Source: Membranipora membranacea (taxonomy: Eukaryota; Bryozoa; Gymnolaemata; Cheilostomatida; Membraniporidae). From it: DNA of 64,000 bases. Location: positions 19,334,025-19,398,024 of the forward strand of contig OU612070.1 in the NCBI GenBank assembly GCA_914767715.1. The letters run 5' to 3'. The translations under genes were made by a program, and so were the position numbers. Each line of letters opens with the position of its first letter. Position 1 is the stretch's first letter. The notes beneath the pieces are model-generated. The model saw nothing but the letters and a program-made list of their open reading frames with translations. It did not search any database and was not told the origin of the DNA. Shown here piece by piece: positions 1 to 13,090 of this stretch.

Positions 1-254
1 AAAACACACAAAACTTTCGACATACACAATCACAATATATTAAAATACTGCAGTTACCGATCTAAGCACAGAACTCCTGTCAAATATTCGATGCTGCATC
101 CATGGATCTGGTGGCAAATATTTATTGAACCAAAGTACTAGTAACTAGCTTTGAGCAGGAATAATGAATTATTATCTTATTATCTATTATCTAAAATTAA
201 TAAATTCAGATCGTCTGCATATATCAGTGTGCCAGTAGTTTTGCCCCCCCCCCC

Positions 255-475
255 CTGCAGATATTCTCTGCTCAGTTGGTTAGAGCCCTGTTCCTTTTGC
301 ATGCTTATGTTGAAGGTTGTGGGTTCGAAGCCCACTGCAGTCTATCGACTAATGGGGTTTGATTGGCCCCCAGGTGTGCTCCAACCTGCCTGCAAACAGA
401 GAGCAACCTGGCACAGATATTGAGACCTCGCCAATAAGGCAACTACTATTTTGCCGCCCATGCTTCGGGATGTGG
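255..475 (+). repeat. tRNA-derived SINE
   Basis: A pol III A-box-like segment (CTCAGTTGGTTAGAGC, near 271-286) is followed by a B-box-like segment (GGTTCGAAGCCC, near 322-333), the arrangement of a tRNA head. The spacing is similar to a tRNA, but the acceptor stem does not pair cleanly, so this is a SINE rather than a functional tRNA gene. A unique-looking body follows to about 475; its right edge is uncertain. Confidence 0.6.
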
Positions 476-663
476 CGTGTGATAAGACATCTAATTTTAA
501 TCAACGTTTTTGATCAACCTTTTTTGAATCAATCTTTTTTAATCAACCTTTTTCTTCTTTCTCTTTTATAATCAATTTTAATCAACCTTAGTGTCTGAAC
601 TGTGAATTGAACTGAACCTCACTTTCTCTGAGGTTTTGATCGCCATTCAACATGGTGTAGTTA

Positions 664-1529
664 GGCTGGAAGCAGGTATAGCAAAAGTTGTTATGGCAGT
701 ATTCGATGGCAGGATACTGTTCACGTTTTATACTTCATTTGTGCATGTTCTGTAAAATTCACTGGGTGTACCCAGTTGTAGTGGTCATATTTAGGAATAA
801 GATGGTGTTTTATTATTACATTGTGGGGACATAGTTCCTATTCTGACATATTCTAACCAATGAACAGTATTATAATCAAATAACCCGTATGTAAAACACT
901 CTGATATTCAGGGAATTCCGGGTTGAAATTGCATTGTGGGGATTTTGTTGACATACCAATCCATTTACCAAGTAAACTTGCAGAAGTCTGCTCATGTTAG
1001 ATCAGCACAAATTGAAAGTATGATATGATATGATATTGTATGGTCTGATTACAAACAACATCTTTGATGTTTCAATTGCCTCTTTTGTCATTTTTTAGCT
1101 GAAAATCTTTTGCATAACACAAGAGCAAAAAGTTCAATGACTGCCTGTTTGGAACGAAACTCAACTGTCAGAATCTGAAATCTATCACTTTCATTTGGGT
1201 GTTATTTTTTTGTGGGAACATAAAGAAATTCTGTCACTGGCAATAGAATTGAATGTGGCTTTGCATCTTTTCCTAACATACTAATGTATCTTATGGGGAT
1301 ATGCGTTAGCGCTGTCGCTGACCAACCACCTTAAGATATATAGGATAGGAATTATGTCCCCATCATATTATGTAAAAATAATCTCTAAATATGACTACTA
1401 CAACTGGGTAGACCCGGTGAATTTTACAGAACAAACACTAATGAAGTATAAAACGCGATCAGGATCCTACCATCAAAAATTGTCTGTGCAATAATTTTAT
1501 AGAGCAGTTATTGCTAGGCTGCTTCTGGC
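664..1529. repeat. imperfect foldback (long inverted-repeat) element
   Basis: About 180 bases at 664-850 reappear in reverse complement at about 1345-1529. Landmarks are CCCAGTTGTAGTGGTCATAT on the left and its near-complement around 1390-1412 on the right, plus ATACTTCATTTGTG against its complement at about 1435-1450. The central ~490 bases hold no recognisable gene. It looks like a decayed non-autonomous DNA transposon. No target-site duplication was recognised. Confidence 0.6.
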
Positions 1530-3442
1530 CTAAATAGGAGACTTTGGATTATGGATTAGCTAAAGCCTCTGCTGGTATAATAGCATTTTTGGTGGGTAGG
1601 GTATTTTTAGGCTTGATTTTATCCTTGGACACCAAAAATATGACCATTTGAGCAGATAATCAGCAATACATTTGCAAGCTGTGTTGAGAATATTTTTCTG
1701 ATCAATTTGGTCAGCGAAAAGTTTGGCACCTTGATGCAAATATTTTCAGAACTTTTGTTATAGCGAAATAGTTGTTATCTTACCAATTTAGCAACATTTT
1801 TCTTATCTGCGGAATTTCGTGTCTACACAAATTGAAACTGATTATTTTTCCATGCGATGAATAGAAATATAATCCAAAATCAGCAGTACCTAAGCTATTC
1901 AGATCTTATAAATGTGATAAATATGACGTTGTCGCGATCGCCATGAGAGAGATTAATGAGCCACGCCAATGCTATACTATAAATGATTTATTGTGGATGG
2001 TGGCCATTCCATCCATCATCAATCTATTCAACAACTTGTTAAAACAGTTTTTGCAAGCCAGCATCAGTCTGCGCATGTGCGAACTGTTGAGGCATACGTT
2101 CGTCTCTTCAGCATAGGGCTTGAACTAATTCACCTAGTCTGAGTACCAAAATTGGGAAAACAATGGAAACCTATAATTTGGAAATATTTGGGCCTAAATG
2201 GAACACTGGTTTTGATATCTCATAACCTTGAACCCTGGGAGTTGCCTTTCTTGATGGAAGGCAGCGCCACCACTGCTGTGCTGCAGAGATAGACTATGTC
2301 ACAAGGCTATCCTGCAAGCAGAATGAGCCAGCATGTACTCAAGTTGCTTCGGGCCAATTGACATATATCATGCAGATTATATGGAACATATCTGACTTTG
2401 AGCAAGCATATTATGGCTGTTTATGTATGATACGCATTTCCCATCTTGATTGGTCCACTAGTTCAGTATCATGTAATATATTTTATCGAGCACGAACAAG
2501 GGAATAATGAACTCATGAAAATTTGATGGGGATCATATGGTAAAAAAAATATTGCATCAAATACACACCCGAGTCTAAGAATAGATACATAACTTGTATG
2601 GAGGATTTTCTGTTGGAGCCACACTAGTGAGTGGAGATATCACTAACTATAACCTTATCTGATCCAATCAATATATATACAAGTCTGTTACGACCCAGTT
2701 TCCAGGGCTGGATCCTTGGGAAGGGCCAGGCGGGATGGGTGCGGGAGAGGCGCTGTAGAGCCTCTCTGCAGGAGAGCCTGGCCCAGAAAAAAATTCAATT
2801 TACAAAACATGCTGGTATTAGTTAGCTAAATATAATTTTTTGTTCGCCTTAATGTAATGAGTGAGAAAAATTAACCTTTCCCCCTCATGTAGGACACGCC
2901 CCATTCATCTGACAATATTTTATGTTCTTGATGCAGGCCTCTGCTATAGGAATAAATTTTTATGTACTATATTATACTATTAGGGATAGAAACCCCTACA
3001 GACAAGGTTTTGATTGTATCATCAAAGTTTTGCATTATTCAACCACACAAGGCTCAACACCTTTTCATCTTTCTGTGATGGCCTAAGTCAGTAAATATTC
3101 AAATGTTCCAGCATTGTTCAGCAGTGTTCCTTGTTTAGGGGGCTGTCGGGCGGGGTGCAAGAGTCTGAGGGGGGTGGGGCTCAGACAAGAGTAGTGTGTT
3201 TTTAGCCAAGAAATAACTGAATATTTCATTATTCCAGAGTTCGCATGCCTTGTTCCCTTCAATTTCACTATCCAGTTGAACAATGGAATGCTGCATCTCT
3301 TAAGAGGTTCCACCTAAGGGCTTGTGCTTATCAATTTGAGATCTGTTTTGTTGCAGCTAGCTGCAGCAATCACAACATAAGGCCAGGATGATATTGCTCA
3401 CAGCTCAACTTCATTGATGATGTCAACTTTGATTTGTTATAG

Positions 3443-6400
3443 AACGGGTATTTGATGCACAGTTTGCCACAAATACCACAGTAGTTGGCATTCCAAGTTC
3501 AGACGACTACCAAAAAAATCAGTTGGCTAGAATATCATGGAGACTAGAATGGCTAAACAACATGAATGCTTCTAAAGAGTATGTTAAAAGAATAAGAGAC
3601 GTTCAAATGGAACGAATGCAGAGAGTTCAACAGGTGAAGACAAATCAAGTTGGGTGTAAACCTTCCAAATCTCCTCCATGCAGTTTTACTCGATAATTCA
3701 TTGGGAGATTTGGTCGTTTCTTGTATATTATCACAGAGTAAAGATATATATATATATATATATATCCTCACTCTGTGATATTATGATTGTTTAGAGTTTA
3801 GAGTTTATTTTATTTACCATCACAGTAACGCTCATGCAAAACATGTAGATAAAATCGGATTCCCTAATCAATTTAAGAAAAAATACCAATTTGGTTACAC
3901 AAGCATTCTCAATAAGTGTGAAGTGCCCATCTGAAAGTAAGGGATAAAACCACTTATTCCCGCCTCTTGTCCAGACAAAGTCATACTAATGTTGCAATAA
4001 TATCATAAACGTATACACTTCTAGTATTTATACAACTAGTAATATACAGCTTTGTTTTCTAATCACCTTAATTTTGTCAGAAAGTATTCTTTTACCTTTT
4101 TAAATTAAATAAACAGGTTTGGATTCATGCTGTACGTAAACTTGCCTTCCATATTTCTAATCTCCACAATTATAAATGTATATTTCGTTTGCAGACTTGT
4201 GGTATTTCTCCGCGTTACAGTAAGGAATTTCCAGGCCTATCAGCTTGTCACGTCTTCAACAATGTGGCCTTCATGTTGATCCCGAAGGCTGGATCAACAA
4301 ACATACTTCGCAAAATATGTATAATAATTGGACCTGGCTGCATTGACCGCATTGGCGGCATAGATGAGCATAGCTTCATGTTGAGTGAACAAAGGTTGTT
4401 ATGAATACAATAAATCACTTTAATAAAATGCCCCTCATAATTTTAAAGCCCAATTTAATTAAAATAGAATTTAATAAAAAAAATTCAATAGTTTCGAATT
4501 TAATGCCCCTATTAATCTTTACCCTTGAAGCTAGTGTGTTGATCTCCTCGCCTTATATTATATTGAGATTGGGTAGGTTGGGTTAGACAAATTAGACTTT
4601 TAGAATATGATTAGGCCTACCATATCTACATGAGTCCTAAACTATGATCTGTCACATGTTACCACATTTTCACCGTACCTGAGCAAGGGGGAATTTCTTA
4701 TGGCATCAATAATTTATACTGAGTTTGAATAGCAAGCTTTGAATAGTTTGAAATGTGGGTGCAATTTGAGTGCAGGCGCTCTAACCAGCTGAGCTACCTG
4801 ACCTAGTACAGCCGCCCTTCCTGCCTTACTATGACATGCTTTAGTTATTGGGTATCCTTAAACAATAACTGTTGAGTTTATTTCTCATTCCAGGTTTCAC
4901 AGAACGATGGGGGCTCCTGAATTACTCAAGTACACTGCTGACAGCGGGTCGAGAAAGCAGCGTCCCCTCTTTATATACACGGTGGTACGGAATCCCTGGC
5001 CTCGGTTGGTCAGTACATACTTGGATAAGTTTGTCTACTCCACAAAGCGATCATACATCAAACTCTGCAGTGTGAAAGAGAACTGGGCAGAATTTGACAA
5101 GCAGTAAGTCTTCATCTACAATTGCACTCTTTACACGCCCACGTGATCTGATTGCCAGCATTTTCAAGCTATCTCCACACCTTTGTCTCCGATTTCCAGC
5201 TTTTTTCAAGCTACACACAATGTGTAGCACTGTAAAAGCTTTTAATAAAATGACAATACAGTGAATGTGATTTATTGAACAGGAAGGGTTAATTTAACAT
5301 TGATTTGTTGCTGATTGGATAATGATAATGGGTCAATAGTGATCAGTCTTTTTTCTGAATATCACTGTTCAACACTATAGGGGCATGAAGCGCAGTGCCA
5401 TATCTATGCCATTTGGTGCTGGGAGGCACAGGCTAGGATTCCTCTGGGTTTTAGCTGCGATAAACGTAAGACCCGAATGTTCATAAATTTGTTGGCCCCA
5501 GGTCTATCGTTTATCCAACAAAATGCGAACAAAATGGTGTATAGCTTGAAGATTGTGCGTTTGAAAAAGTTGGAATTCAGTGTTAAGGTTGAATACAGAA
5601 TGAATTATTCCCTGTCATAGGAAGGTATGTCTGCAAGATAAAATGCTATACTTGCGTAGAGATGATGTGTTTTTGTCATCCAGCTGCGCTCAATTTTCCC
5701 CCAGTCAGTCAAGAGCTGCAGGCACTATAACTATCATTGAAGTGCCCGCCCCCCCCCCCCCCCGGTCCCCCGCTGTATATCATTACTCGATGAAATTTAT
5801 AAAATATTGACGCTAAAAGGACAAATTCTCAATATAACAAATTATGTAGATAATAAACTCAAATATATAACAGTGTTGTTCAATGTTAGAGCCAGCTCTG
5901 TATTTCGTATCTTCTCTGAGATGGAAACTTTGTTTTTTCGGTATTTCTTGTATTTGTGTTATTACATTTCTCTATTAGACCAAGGTTCGAAAACATTGAA
6001 ATGTCGTGATCATTTTTTACTCGAATTAAATGCTGCTATTGTTGAAAATATAAAACTGAAAAAAGCTTTTGGCACACTTCTAGGTGCGGAAGATTTCTGG
6101 AAGGCTTTTATTACATCCATTAATAGCACGATGGGGAATATTATAATTAATGCGACTAAAGTTTTAAACTGATGATCTCTAAGACTTGTTCATCAGAATA
6201 ACAATAATAATGTGTCTAAATTTTTCCAAAACTCTGCAGTCCAAATTTCGTATCATCATGATGTTGTGAAATCATCGGAATATTTGCAGGTTGGTGTAAA
6301 TTTGGCTGTACATGGCCAACTGGACTCAAAGCATGAATGAATTTGTCCTTTTTCTTCCATCGTTATTGCCAAAAAAATTGAATTTTTGGCCAACCTGATT

Positions 6401-9400
6401 ATTTAAGAGGGAATTATCATCATCGCTAAGCAAAATAAATTTTGTTGCTTAAAAATTCCCTACACTTTGTGCTTTGGTGTTATCATCTACAGAGTGCTGC
6501 TTTGACATCTTCCAACAAAATATTTGATCAAATTTTCCTAGTAATGCAAACAATGTTTGAATTCCTAGGAAAATTTGATCTAATATTATGTCGGAAGATG
6601 TCACTTTCGGAAAATTTGATCAAATAACCCTTCGTTTGGTTGTTTACCTGTCCTACATAGGAATCTAAAAGAGTTGTATCGTTGGATCTTATACTCTCAT
6701 ATTACACCTTTGCAATAATTACAATAATAATAATAAAGATAATATTAATGAGTTTATCTATATACCCGTGAAGTAATCCACAATGGGTACTTCTAAGTGG
6801 TTTTACACTACATCATAACCGCCTGGTCTCTGGGTCCAAGCACTATATAGCGGATCCTGGCTTATATGAGAACCTACATCGCATAAAGCGCTGGCACCCA
6901 TTGGAGCACTCTACCGAACTTGGCTCCTCAGGTTACACCAGTGGACATGCATGGGAATTGAACCCTGTCTGTCAGATCGATGATCCAACCCGCTAACCGC
7001 TAGGTAAACCTGATAACCTTAATTTTTATTATAGGAGACAAGCCAACACAACTTACAATATATGGACGTTCAGAGAGTTTATTGAGAAATGTGTACTGGG
7101 AGAATACGACAGACCTGGATGGGGTATGCGTCGTATGAATGAACACTGGAGGCCTATTCATGCTGAAGGCGCTTTCTGCAAAGTGAAATACAATTTCATT
7201 GGTAAGTCATAACCAAATATAGGTGCTGGCCCAGCACGACGAGGTACTAACTTGACAAACCAAAACAATGGGACATATTAGCTGATGATAGCATTTCATT
7301 ATCAAACACTTTGATAATAAAATGCTAATACCAGTACCACCCTGCACAGTTTAAGTTTATCAATGATCTGTTGAAGGCATCACCAAGCTTGAAATACATT
7401 TTATTTGCCGATGATACAAACATATTCTCCACAGAGCCATCCAAAATGAAAATTGAACTTACTAACATAGAAGACTGGTGTCTTGCAAATAAGTTGATTA
7501 TAAATTATGATAAAACTATTCAGGTAATTTATTACAGCACCAAACAAAAAACTTAATTTTAATGATTTTTCCCTCAATTTAAACAACATTCCTCTTCAAA
7601 TAAAACCGGATACAAAATTTCTTGGAATAACTTAAGACAGCAATATCTCATTCTCCAAACACATAGCTGAACTAGTTAGAAAATTAAATTTATGTTTGTT
7701 CATGATGCGTGCCATAGCTCCATACCTAGACCAAAAAACTCTCATTGACATAAATTATACATTCTTTTATCCTCATTTAATATACGGTCTAGAGTTTTGG
7801 GGGCATGGAAACAAAACTTATTTAAAATGTGTTTCAATTATTCAAAAAGCAAGCCTAAGGGTCATACTCAAAATTAAACCAAATTCTCATGTCACAACGT
7901 ATTTTTAAAAAATTGAAAAATTATGCCGATCGATATGCCATTCAAATATTCTATATTAAAATTGCTTTTAAAAACTTATAGTCCTGAAAAACTAGATGAA
8001 TTCTCAAAATCGCACAGTTATCATACGCGATCAACTAAACTGAAACCAATTAAAACCAACAACAATAGAGGTGGAAGGTCCTTGTTGTGTAGTGGTATAG
8101 AACTATACAACATAATGGGATGGGAGGTCGCTTCTCTGCCTGTCGCCATGGCGGGTGTTGCGGGACTGCTGTGGGCGGCGACTTAGGCCGGCTTCGGTTT
8201 GACATGCTTTCCCGCCTTTTCGGTGGGGTCATGCGGTAGGGGAGGAAAACTTAAGCTGGGCAGCCTTCACACTAGCCTTTAACTGGCTATCTGGTTGTCC
8301 CTTTGCCTTTTATAATCATTTATATTTTTAAAAAAACCATCTTAGTATATTAATTTAGTGCAATAAAAGCTATAAAAAAAAAAACAAAAAAACTAGGACT
8401 TTTTCTGGAATCTGGATATTTATTAACGTTTGTAGGCAAAAAATCTTACCAAATTTAAATTTACTCAAGGCTCAAAAAGGCCGTTCGAATAATAACTCAA
8501 CTTTTTAACACATAAATATGACGGTAACACACCAGTCATACTTTAAAAGCTGCAAAAAATTGACATTTTTATTTGACTCGCTTTGTCATACCTAGATTTA
8601 AAGATAGATAATTTGCATTGTATACATGAGTTTGTGGCATCTTGTTAACAAAGCGATCATATAGAGATGATTTTCCTGTTAACAACATGACCCACAAATT
8701 CATGACTAAGATAATAAATATGTAATTTACTTATTGTAACATGAAGCATATTTATTAATATCCATGTTTCCAGCCGTATCAATAAAGTTTTTGTCGGGTT
8801 TCTATCATGCACGCTGAATTTATGATCCGGAACTCTTATCGCGTGTTGAAAAATGGAATATTCGGTCATATTACAGCACTCGAAGCCTCCAAGAGCTTTA
8901 CAAGGGTACTCAAAAAGCTCTCAGACACTGCTGTTCGACTTGCGTCACCTTTGTGAAGCTCTTTGGCAGAGGTGATACACTGTGTTGGGAAAATAGGGGG
9001 TAGCAGATACTATTATAAGAGTGAAACCGTGCCATGTGAAGTCCGGTACCATTGTGTGCCTCATTTGCGTCAACACAAAAATCATAACTGTATTAGAATT
9101 GTTGGGCTGGGAGGAGTTGGGGGCCTATTTTACAGTTACTGTACTTTAATTATGTTAAATGTCAAATGTACGTCAATGTTTCATAGTTTCAGCGTTATGT
9201 CAATTCTACATTCTAAAACCCCCAAATCTGATTATATATTATAAAATTCTTTTATTTGTCAGCTTTAATAGACAGTTTTCTGAGCTTTGTTTAGGCCTTA
9301 GTTCAGAGTTGTCCTCTCTCCAGTTTGGTACTTTCAACCAACGCCGCATAAGAAAAACGTGCTGAAAAGAGGGTTATCTTGATAACCGCTTATAATAGGA

Positions 9401-10030
9401 TAAAAATTATTTTTGATTCAGAATCTGCAGCATTGAAAACTCATATGGACATAGTTTGGGAAATCATTTTAGTATTTGGATAGTCAATTATTCATTTTCT
9501 GCCTGTTTTGCGGACAATTTGGCAGAATTTTTCATGAGTTTCATCACTAAAATTAAGATTTATCAACATTCAAGTGTCCAATGATTTGGAAACCCTGTCT
9601 TCCAGGGTTTTCAATGGTGCAGACTCTGAATCAAAAATCAGTTTTATGATAACATAAGCGGTTTTCAAGATAACCCTCTTTCAGCAGGTTTTTCCTATGC
9701 GACGTGGGTTAAAAGTGCCAAACTGGAGAGAGGACAACTCCCAATTGAGGCATAAATAAGAGCTCTGAAAACTGTCTATTGACTGTTTTAGGTAAGCTGG
9801 AGACGTTCACCGATGACCAGAAGGCTATATTCCACCAGTATGGTGTTCAGGATGTGGATAAGCTGGCCAAAGATGCTTATAAGTACAGAAAGCCATTTGA
9901 GAAAACAAAACAAACAGTAGACTCATATTCGTCTTATTGGGATAGCCTCGATGATCACATTATCTCTCGACTAAAGGACTTGTACTATGTCGATTGCGTC
10001 ATGTTTGATTATCCTCTCTCTCCTGTTTAA
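3443..10030 (+). CDS. carbohydrate sulfotransferase (Sulfotransfer_2 family), 5'-partial
   Basis: Coding exons: 3443-3633, 4195-4394, 4894-5103, 7035-7201, 9792-10030 (stop TAA 10028-10030). All have GT-AG introns and consistent phases (entry after 1 nt; then 0, 2, 2, 1). The family transfers sulfate from PAPS to glycan hydroxyls in the Golgi lumen. The first exon reads as a charged stem region. Exon 4195 carries the PAPS 5'-phosphosulfate-binding loop LIPKAGSTN. Exon 4894 carries the 3'-phosphate-binding motif VVRNPWPRLVSTYLDKF. Exon 7035 has the family motif NEHWRPI and a Cys shortly after. The last exon ends with the usual YYVDCVMFDYP tail. About 335 codons are seen; family members are typically around 350-420 residues, so the cytoplasmic tail, membrane anchor and start codon are missing to the left. 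The subfamily (chondroitin 4-O, dermatan or HNK-1 type) cannot be assigned by eye. Confidence 0.9.
3745..3766. repeat. (TA)n microsatellite
   Basis: A short run of alternating T and A lies in the intron after the stem exon of the sulfotransferase. It sits within a small inverted repeat (ATCACAGAGT and its complement on either side), so the run forms the tip of a hairpin. Confidence 0.8.
4745..4830 (-). repeat. tRNA-like SINE fragment
   Basis: Read on the minus strand, the segment near 4779-4805 resembles a tRNA A box and D-stem (GTAGCTCAGCTGGTTAGAGC). The B box downstream is degenerate. It is a fragment in the intron between the two PAPS-binding exons of the sulfotransferase. Confidence 0.45.
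6781..7012 (-). repeat. tRNA-derived SINE in sulfotransferase intron
   Basis: On the minus strand the element begins at about 7012 with an A-box-like segment (TAGCGGTTAGCGGGTTGG). A B box (GGGTTCAATTCCC) follows about 35 bases on, then a body running down to about 6781. It lies just upstream of the sulfotransferase exon starting at 7035, leaving about 20 bases before that exon. Confidence 0.6.
7346..8392 (+). pseudogene. 5'-truncated, broken non-LTR retrotransposon (reverse transcriptase fragment)
   Basis: Three reading-frame pieces in line (about 7350-7553, 7640-7905 and 7923-8090) read as the C-terminal half of a reverse transcriptase. The first has the catalytic-site motif FADDTNIF. The second has a PHLIYGLEFWG segment typical of the thumb region of jockey/CR1-like elements. 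Frames are interrupted by stops and shifts, so the copy is dead. An A-rich tail (about 8330-8392) marks the 3' end, consistent with target-primed reverse transcription. It sits in the last intron of the sulfotransferase gene. Confidence 0.75.
9271..9776. mobile_element. palindromic ~508-bp MITE, copy A
   Basis: The element starts GACAGTTTTCTGAGCT and ends with the inverted counterpart (CTCTGAAAACTGTC), flanked by TA on both sides. The arms are complementary for roughly 190 bases; the central ~120 bases are not. Two further copies of the same length lie at 29671-30178 and 39817-40324. TA flanks suggest a Tc1/mariner-type transposase in trans. The right end is 15 bases before the last exon of the sulfotransferase gene. 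Confidence 0.88.
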
Positions 10031-10214
10031 CTAGGGAGGGAGGGGAGGTGACCCACCCTCCCTAAGCCAAGTGAGCTAAGCTACTTAGTCTATACTCATT
10101 CCACTGTATGATTATCCTCTCTCTCCTGTTTAAGCAGGGAGGGAGGGGAGGTGACCCACCCTCCCTTAGCCAAGTGAGCCAAAGTTCATAGTCTATAGTC
10201 CCTCCACTGTATGA
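10007..10214. repeat. tandem duplication (period 103) of the gene 3' end with G-rich hairpin
   Basis: About 103 bases starting GATTATCCTCTCTCTCCTG at 10007 repeat from 10110 with few changes. The first copy holds the last codons and stop of the sulfotransferase; the second is a non-coding echo after the stop. Each copy has a G-rich run (AGGGAGGGAGGGGAGG) followed within a few bases by its C-rich complement (CCACCCTCCCT), so each can fold into a hairpin; the G run also fits a possible quadruplex. Confidence 0.85.
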
Positions 10215-10738
10215 AGCCACGCTGTATCTAAAACTATCCTCGTAGTTTGTCAAAGCTTATATAAATATAAATAATAACAGGAAAAGTTTTGCCTTTCTGT
10301 CCCAAATTCATCCTTCGTTTCTTACCACCTTGTTATTTTTTCAGTTGATTCATTGTCTTTTGTTTATAGTGTGTTTTCTTTATCTACAAATAATATAAAT
10401 TACATAAATTTCATAAAAACTGGACTGTATGTTAAAAATCTTGAGTCTGCTGAGTGCCACATTCTCTACACAAAACACCTACAGTTTCACTATAACGCAG
10501 AAAACTTTAATTGTGCTATTGTACGCAAGTGATTGTGGGAATAACTGTGTATTTACACATTTTAGTGTCTCCCACATACAAATTACTAATATTCGGAAAT
10601 AATCATGTAACCTAGAAAAGCATTTGCCCGCGTTTTAGTCAATCCCATCTTCTCTGATCTCACACAGGAGTTCCTAAAATGTAGAAAGCTCAAGTATTGC
10701 ATTACTTGCCATTGAGGATGTCCTTTACGTACACTGAT

Positions 10739-10838
10739 ATACATTCATATCAATGTCGACATATCAGACATTGATATTGACATATTGATATTGACATATT
10801 GATATTGACATATTAGTGACATGAATTCATATCAATGT
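10739..10838. repeat. short tandem repeat, ~15-base unit
   Basis: The unit ATTGATATTGACAT recurs three to four times in a row, bounded by inverted ATATCAATGTC / GACATTGATAT segments. No function is apparent. Confidence 0.75.
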
Positions 10839-13090
10839 TTACGTACTGCAGGAATGCACCCTGCAGTAGGCTTTTTGCACAGCTTTTAAATGGTTAGCTA
10901 CACAAAGGTTCGCTCATTATAATACTTTCTATTGTTAGAACTTTAACCCGAAAGTAAGGGACATCACTTTAGAAAGTGAGTCACAGAGATGCATCAATGT
11001 TTTCATAGCTATTATCTGTTGTAATCTTTTATTCGGAGACATTTCATACATGCTCGAATTATTTGCTGCCGAGAAATCCTAGGGGCCAAATAGGTTATTA
11101 TTAATTATGTGACATAGCTGAATTTTGTTGTAGCAATTTCTTTTTATAAAATTTCCTCTGTGTTAACACGATGTTATTCGATACAGTCAAAACTCCTTCG
11201 ACATCTCAGCATCAACGTGTAGTCTTGTATCTCCAAAGCAATGTTTATGCGAAATTTCAAATTTGTATCATAATTTTAGTGTTTTAGCACAGCTGTAGCA
11301 CTACCTCTGGACAGTAGAATCTCTATGAAGTACTACGTGTATTTCCATGGTGGGATAACATTGACAGAGTAATTGTAACCGCAAACTTAATTCAGAGTTT
11401 CCTAAAAGTGGAGATTGATGGAAGCAAGATTCATTGAGGATAAATGCATCTATGGGCACAAATAAACGGTGAAAGTTCAATCGTCTACACAGAATATCTC
11501 ATTTCTTGTCATAAGCAAGCTCGGTTGCTTGCGCAGCCATATTAAATCTGATATCTCACAAGTGGCGTTAGCAATTGTCGAGGTATTATTTATGGCTACT
11601 GTGGAAGGCTGGATGGTTTTTGAGCTGTACAACAAGAGAACAGGATGTTATCGATTACATGCAGTTCACTTGTAGTGCAACAGAATTAACATTTGATATT
11701 CTCTAATTTTATTTAGATAAATAAGTGCTTATGAATATTGCAGATTGCACATCAGCTCTAATAAGCACCGGATTTGTTATAAACACAAACACAATAATGC
11801 ATAATTTTTCATGTTTGTCAGACATGTGATACATGATAATGATAAAAATAAACAAAGAACCTCTCAGTTTTTGGCTAGCAACAAATTAAAAATTTACACG
11901 CTAGCTTTTGTGACACAATATTTTGATCTACCCTAGGGGATTAAAGTTTGTTTTTGAAATTTACCTCCAGCTGAACATATTTACTTATCATATCATCTAG
12001 GTTTATCTCAATTAAATGGCCCATTCTTTGTTTGGTTTTTCTAACAATAAAAAAATGGTGGGAACCAATGCTGGTAAAAAGCGTCATCTCATATTTTAAA
12101 AATTCAGAGGTATCCCACTTTGGATTAAATTTCCTTGAAATTTAACGATTATTTATAAGTTTTCATTGAAACTGCCTATCAAACACACCAGTGATTTGTT
12201 AACTATAACCCTAGAATGCAAGGGACTCTGATTTTTTCGGAGTACACACACAACTTAGGGCGGGCCAAGAATAGTTTCTTTTGGGGGGGGGGGGGGGGCG
12301 GGTTCAAATTTAAATTGGAATGGTGCTTATGTAGACTTGTATTGCAGGCAGTACAATCAATACCACCAAAAGTATCAACGAAGAACTTTTGTAGTGCCTG
12401 CCCATCCCCGCCCACCAAAAGCCTAAAGTTAGGAAATGCCGCAGTCATATGTGCCTAATGTGCCTGTGCGGAATTTAGAATTGGCTAACAATAAGATGAC
12501 TGGATATTGGCTTGATAATAATAATATCAGTTTTATTTGCTGAACAAGTCATAAATGACACATAAGACCGTGCATAAAAACAAAAATCGGGCGAATTTGT
12601 CAGAAATATTGTTATCATGTAGGGCAGTTCTATTAAATGATTGATGGTCTTTAACAAGAAAAGGTTGGTATGGGTGATCTTCATTCGAGGAAACTCTAGC
12701 TACAAAAACGGAAACATAAGAGCTGGAGATGTACACTTAGTTCATCAAGTTAGGATATTGATAATCAAGTCTCGTAATCATCCTCATCATTGAGCATTAT
12801 TCTGGTACAATACTTCTGGTGTCTCTCCAGTTTCTCTTTACTCGTATCTGTAATAAGTGGATACCAACAAGGGGCAGCATATGATAGGATAGATTGAACC
12901 CTTGCTCTATATGAGTAGAGCTATGGCGAAAGGGTCCACTCCTGACCATTTCAGTCTTTCAGTTTTAGCCGATTTAATCATTGGTTGATAGGATTTAGAC
13001 AATTAATGAAAATGATTTGACAAAATTTTAGCATTTTTTATTCTGACTGAGAAAAACGCCTTCTTTCATGGACAATTCTGGATTCCTATT

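Larger units (their letters stand above)
1..3442. other. non-coding stretch upstream of the sulfotransferase exons
   Basis: I find no exon here that I can support. The first exon(s) of the sulfotransferase, encoding the cytoplasmic tail and transmembrane anchor, should lie here or to the left of the window. No ATG-led segment with a hydrophobic stretch and a matching phase-1 donor was recognised. The stretch contains a tRNA-like SINE near its start, a long imperfect inverted repeat, and AT-rich sequence. Confidence 0.6.

Noticed and set aside
255-345. Possible functional tRNA gene
   Set aside because: A and B boxes are present but the acceptor and anticodon stems do not pair properly; it fits a SINE head.
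12280-12300. Poly-G/poly-C runs (also near 250, 5750, 25688, 36612, 37538, 40617) as regulatory sites
   Set aside because: They are simple homopolymer tracts with no consistent position relative to genes.
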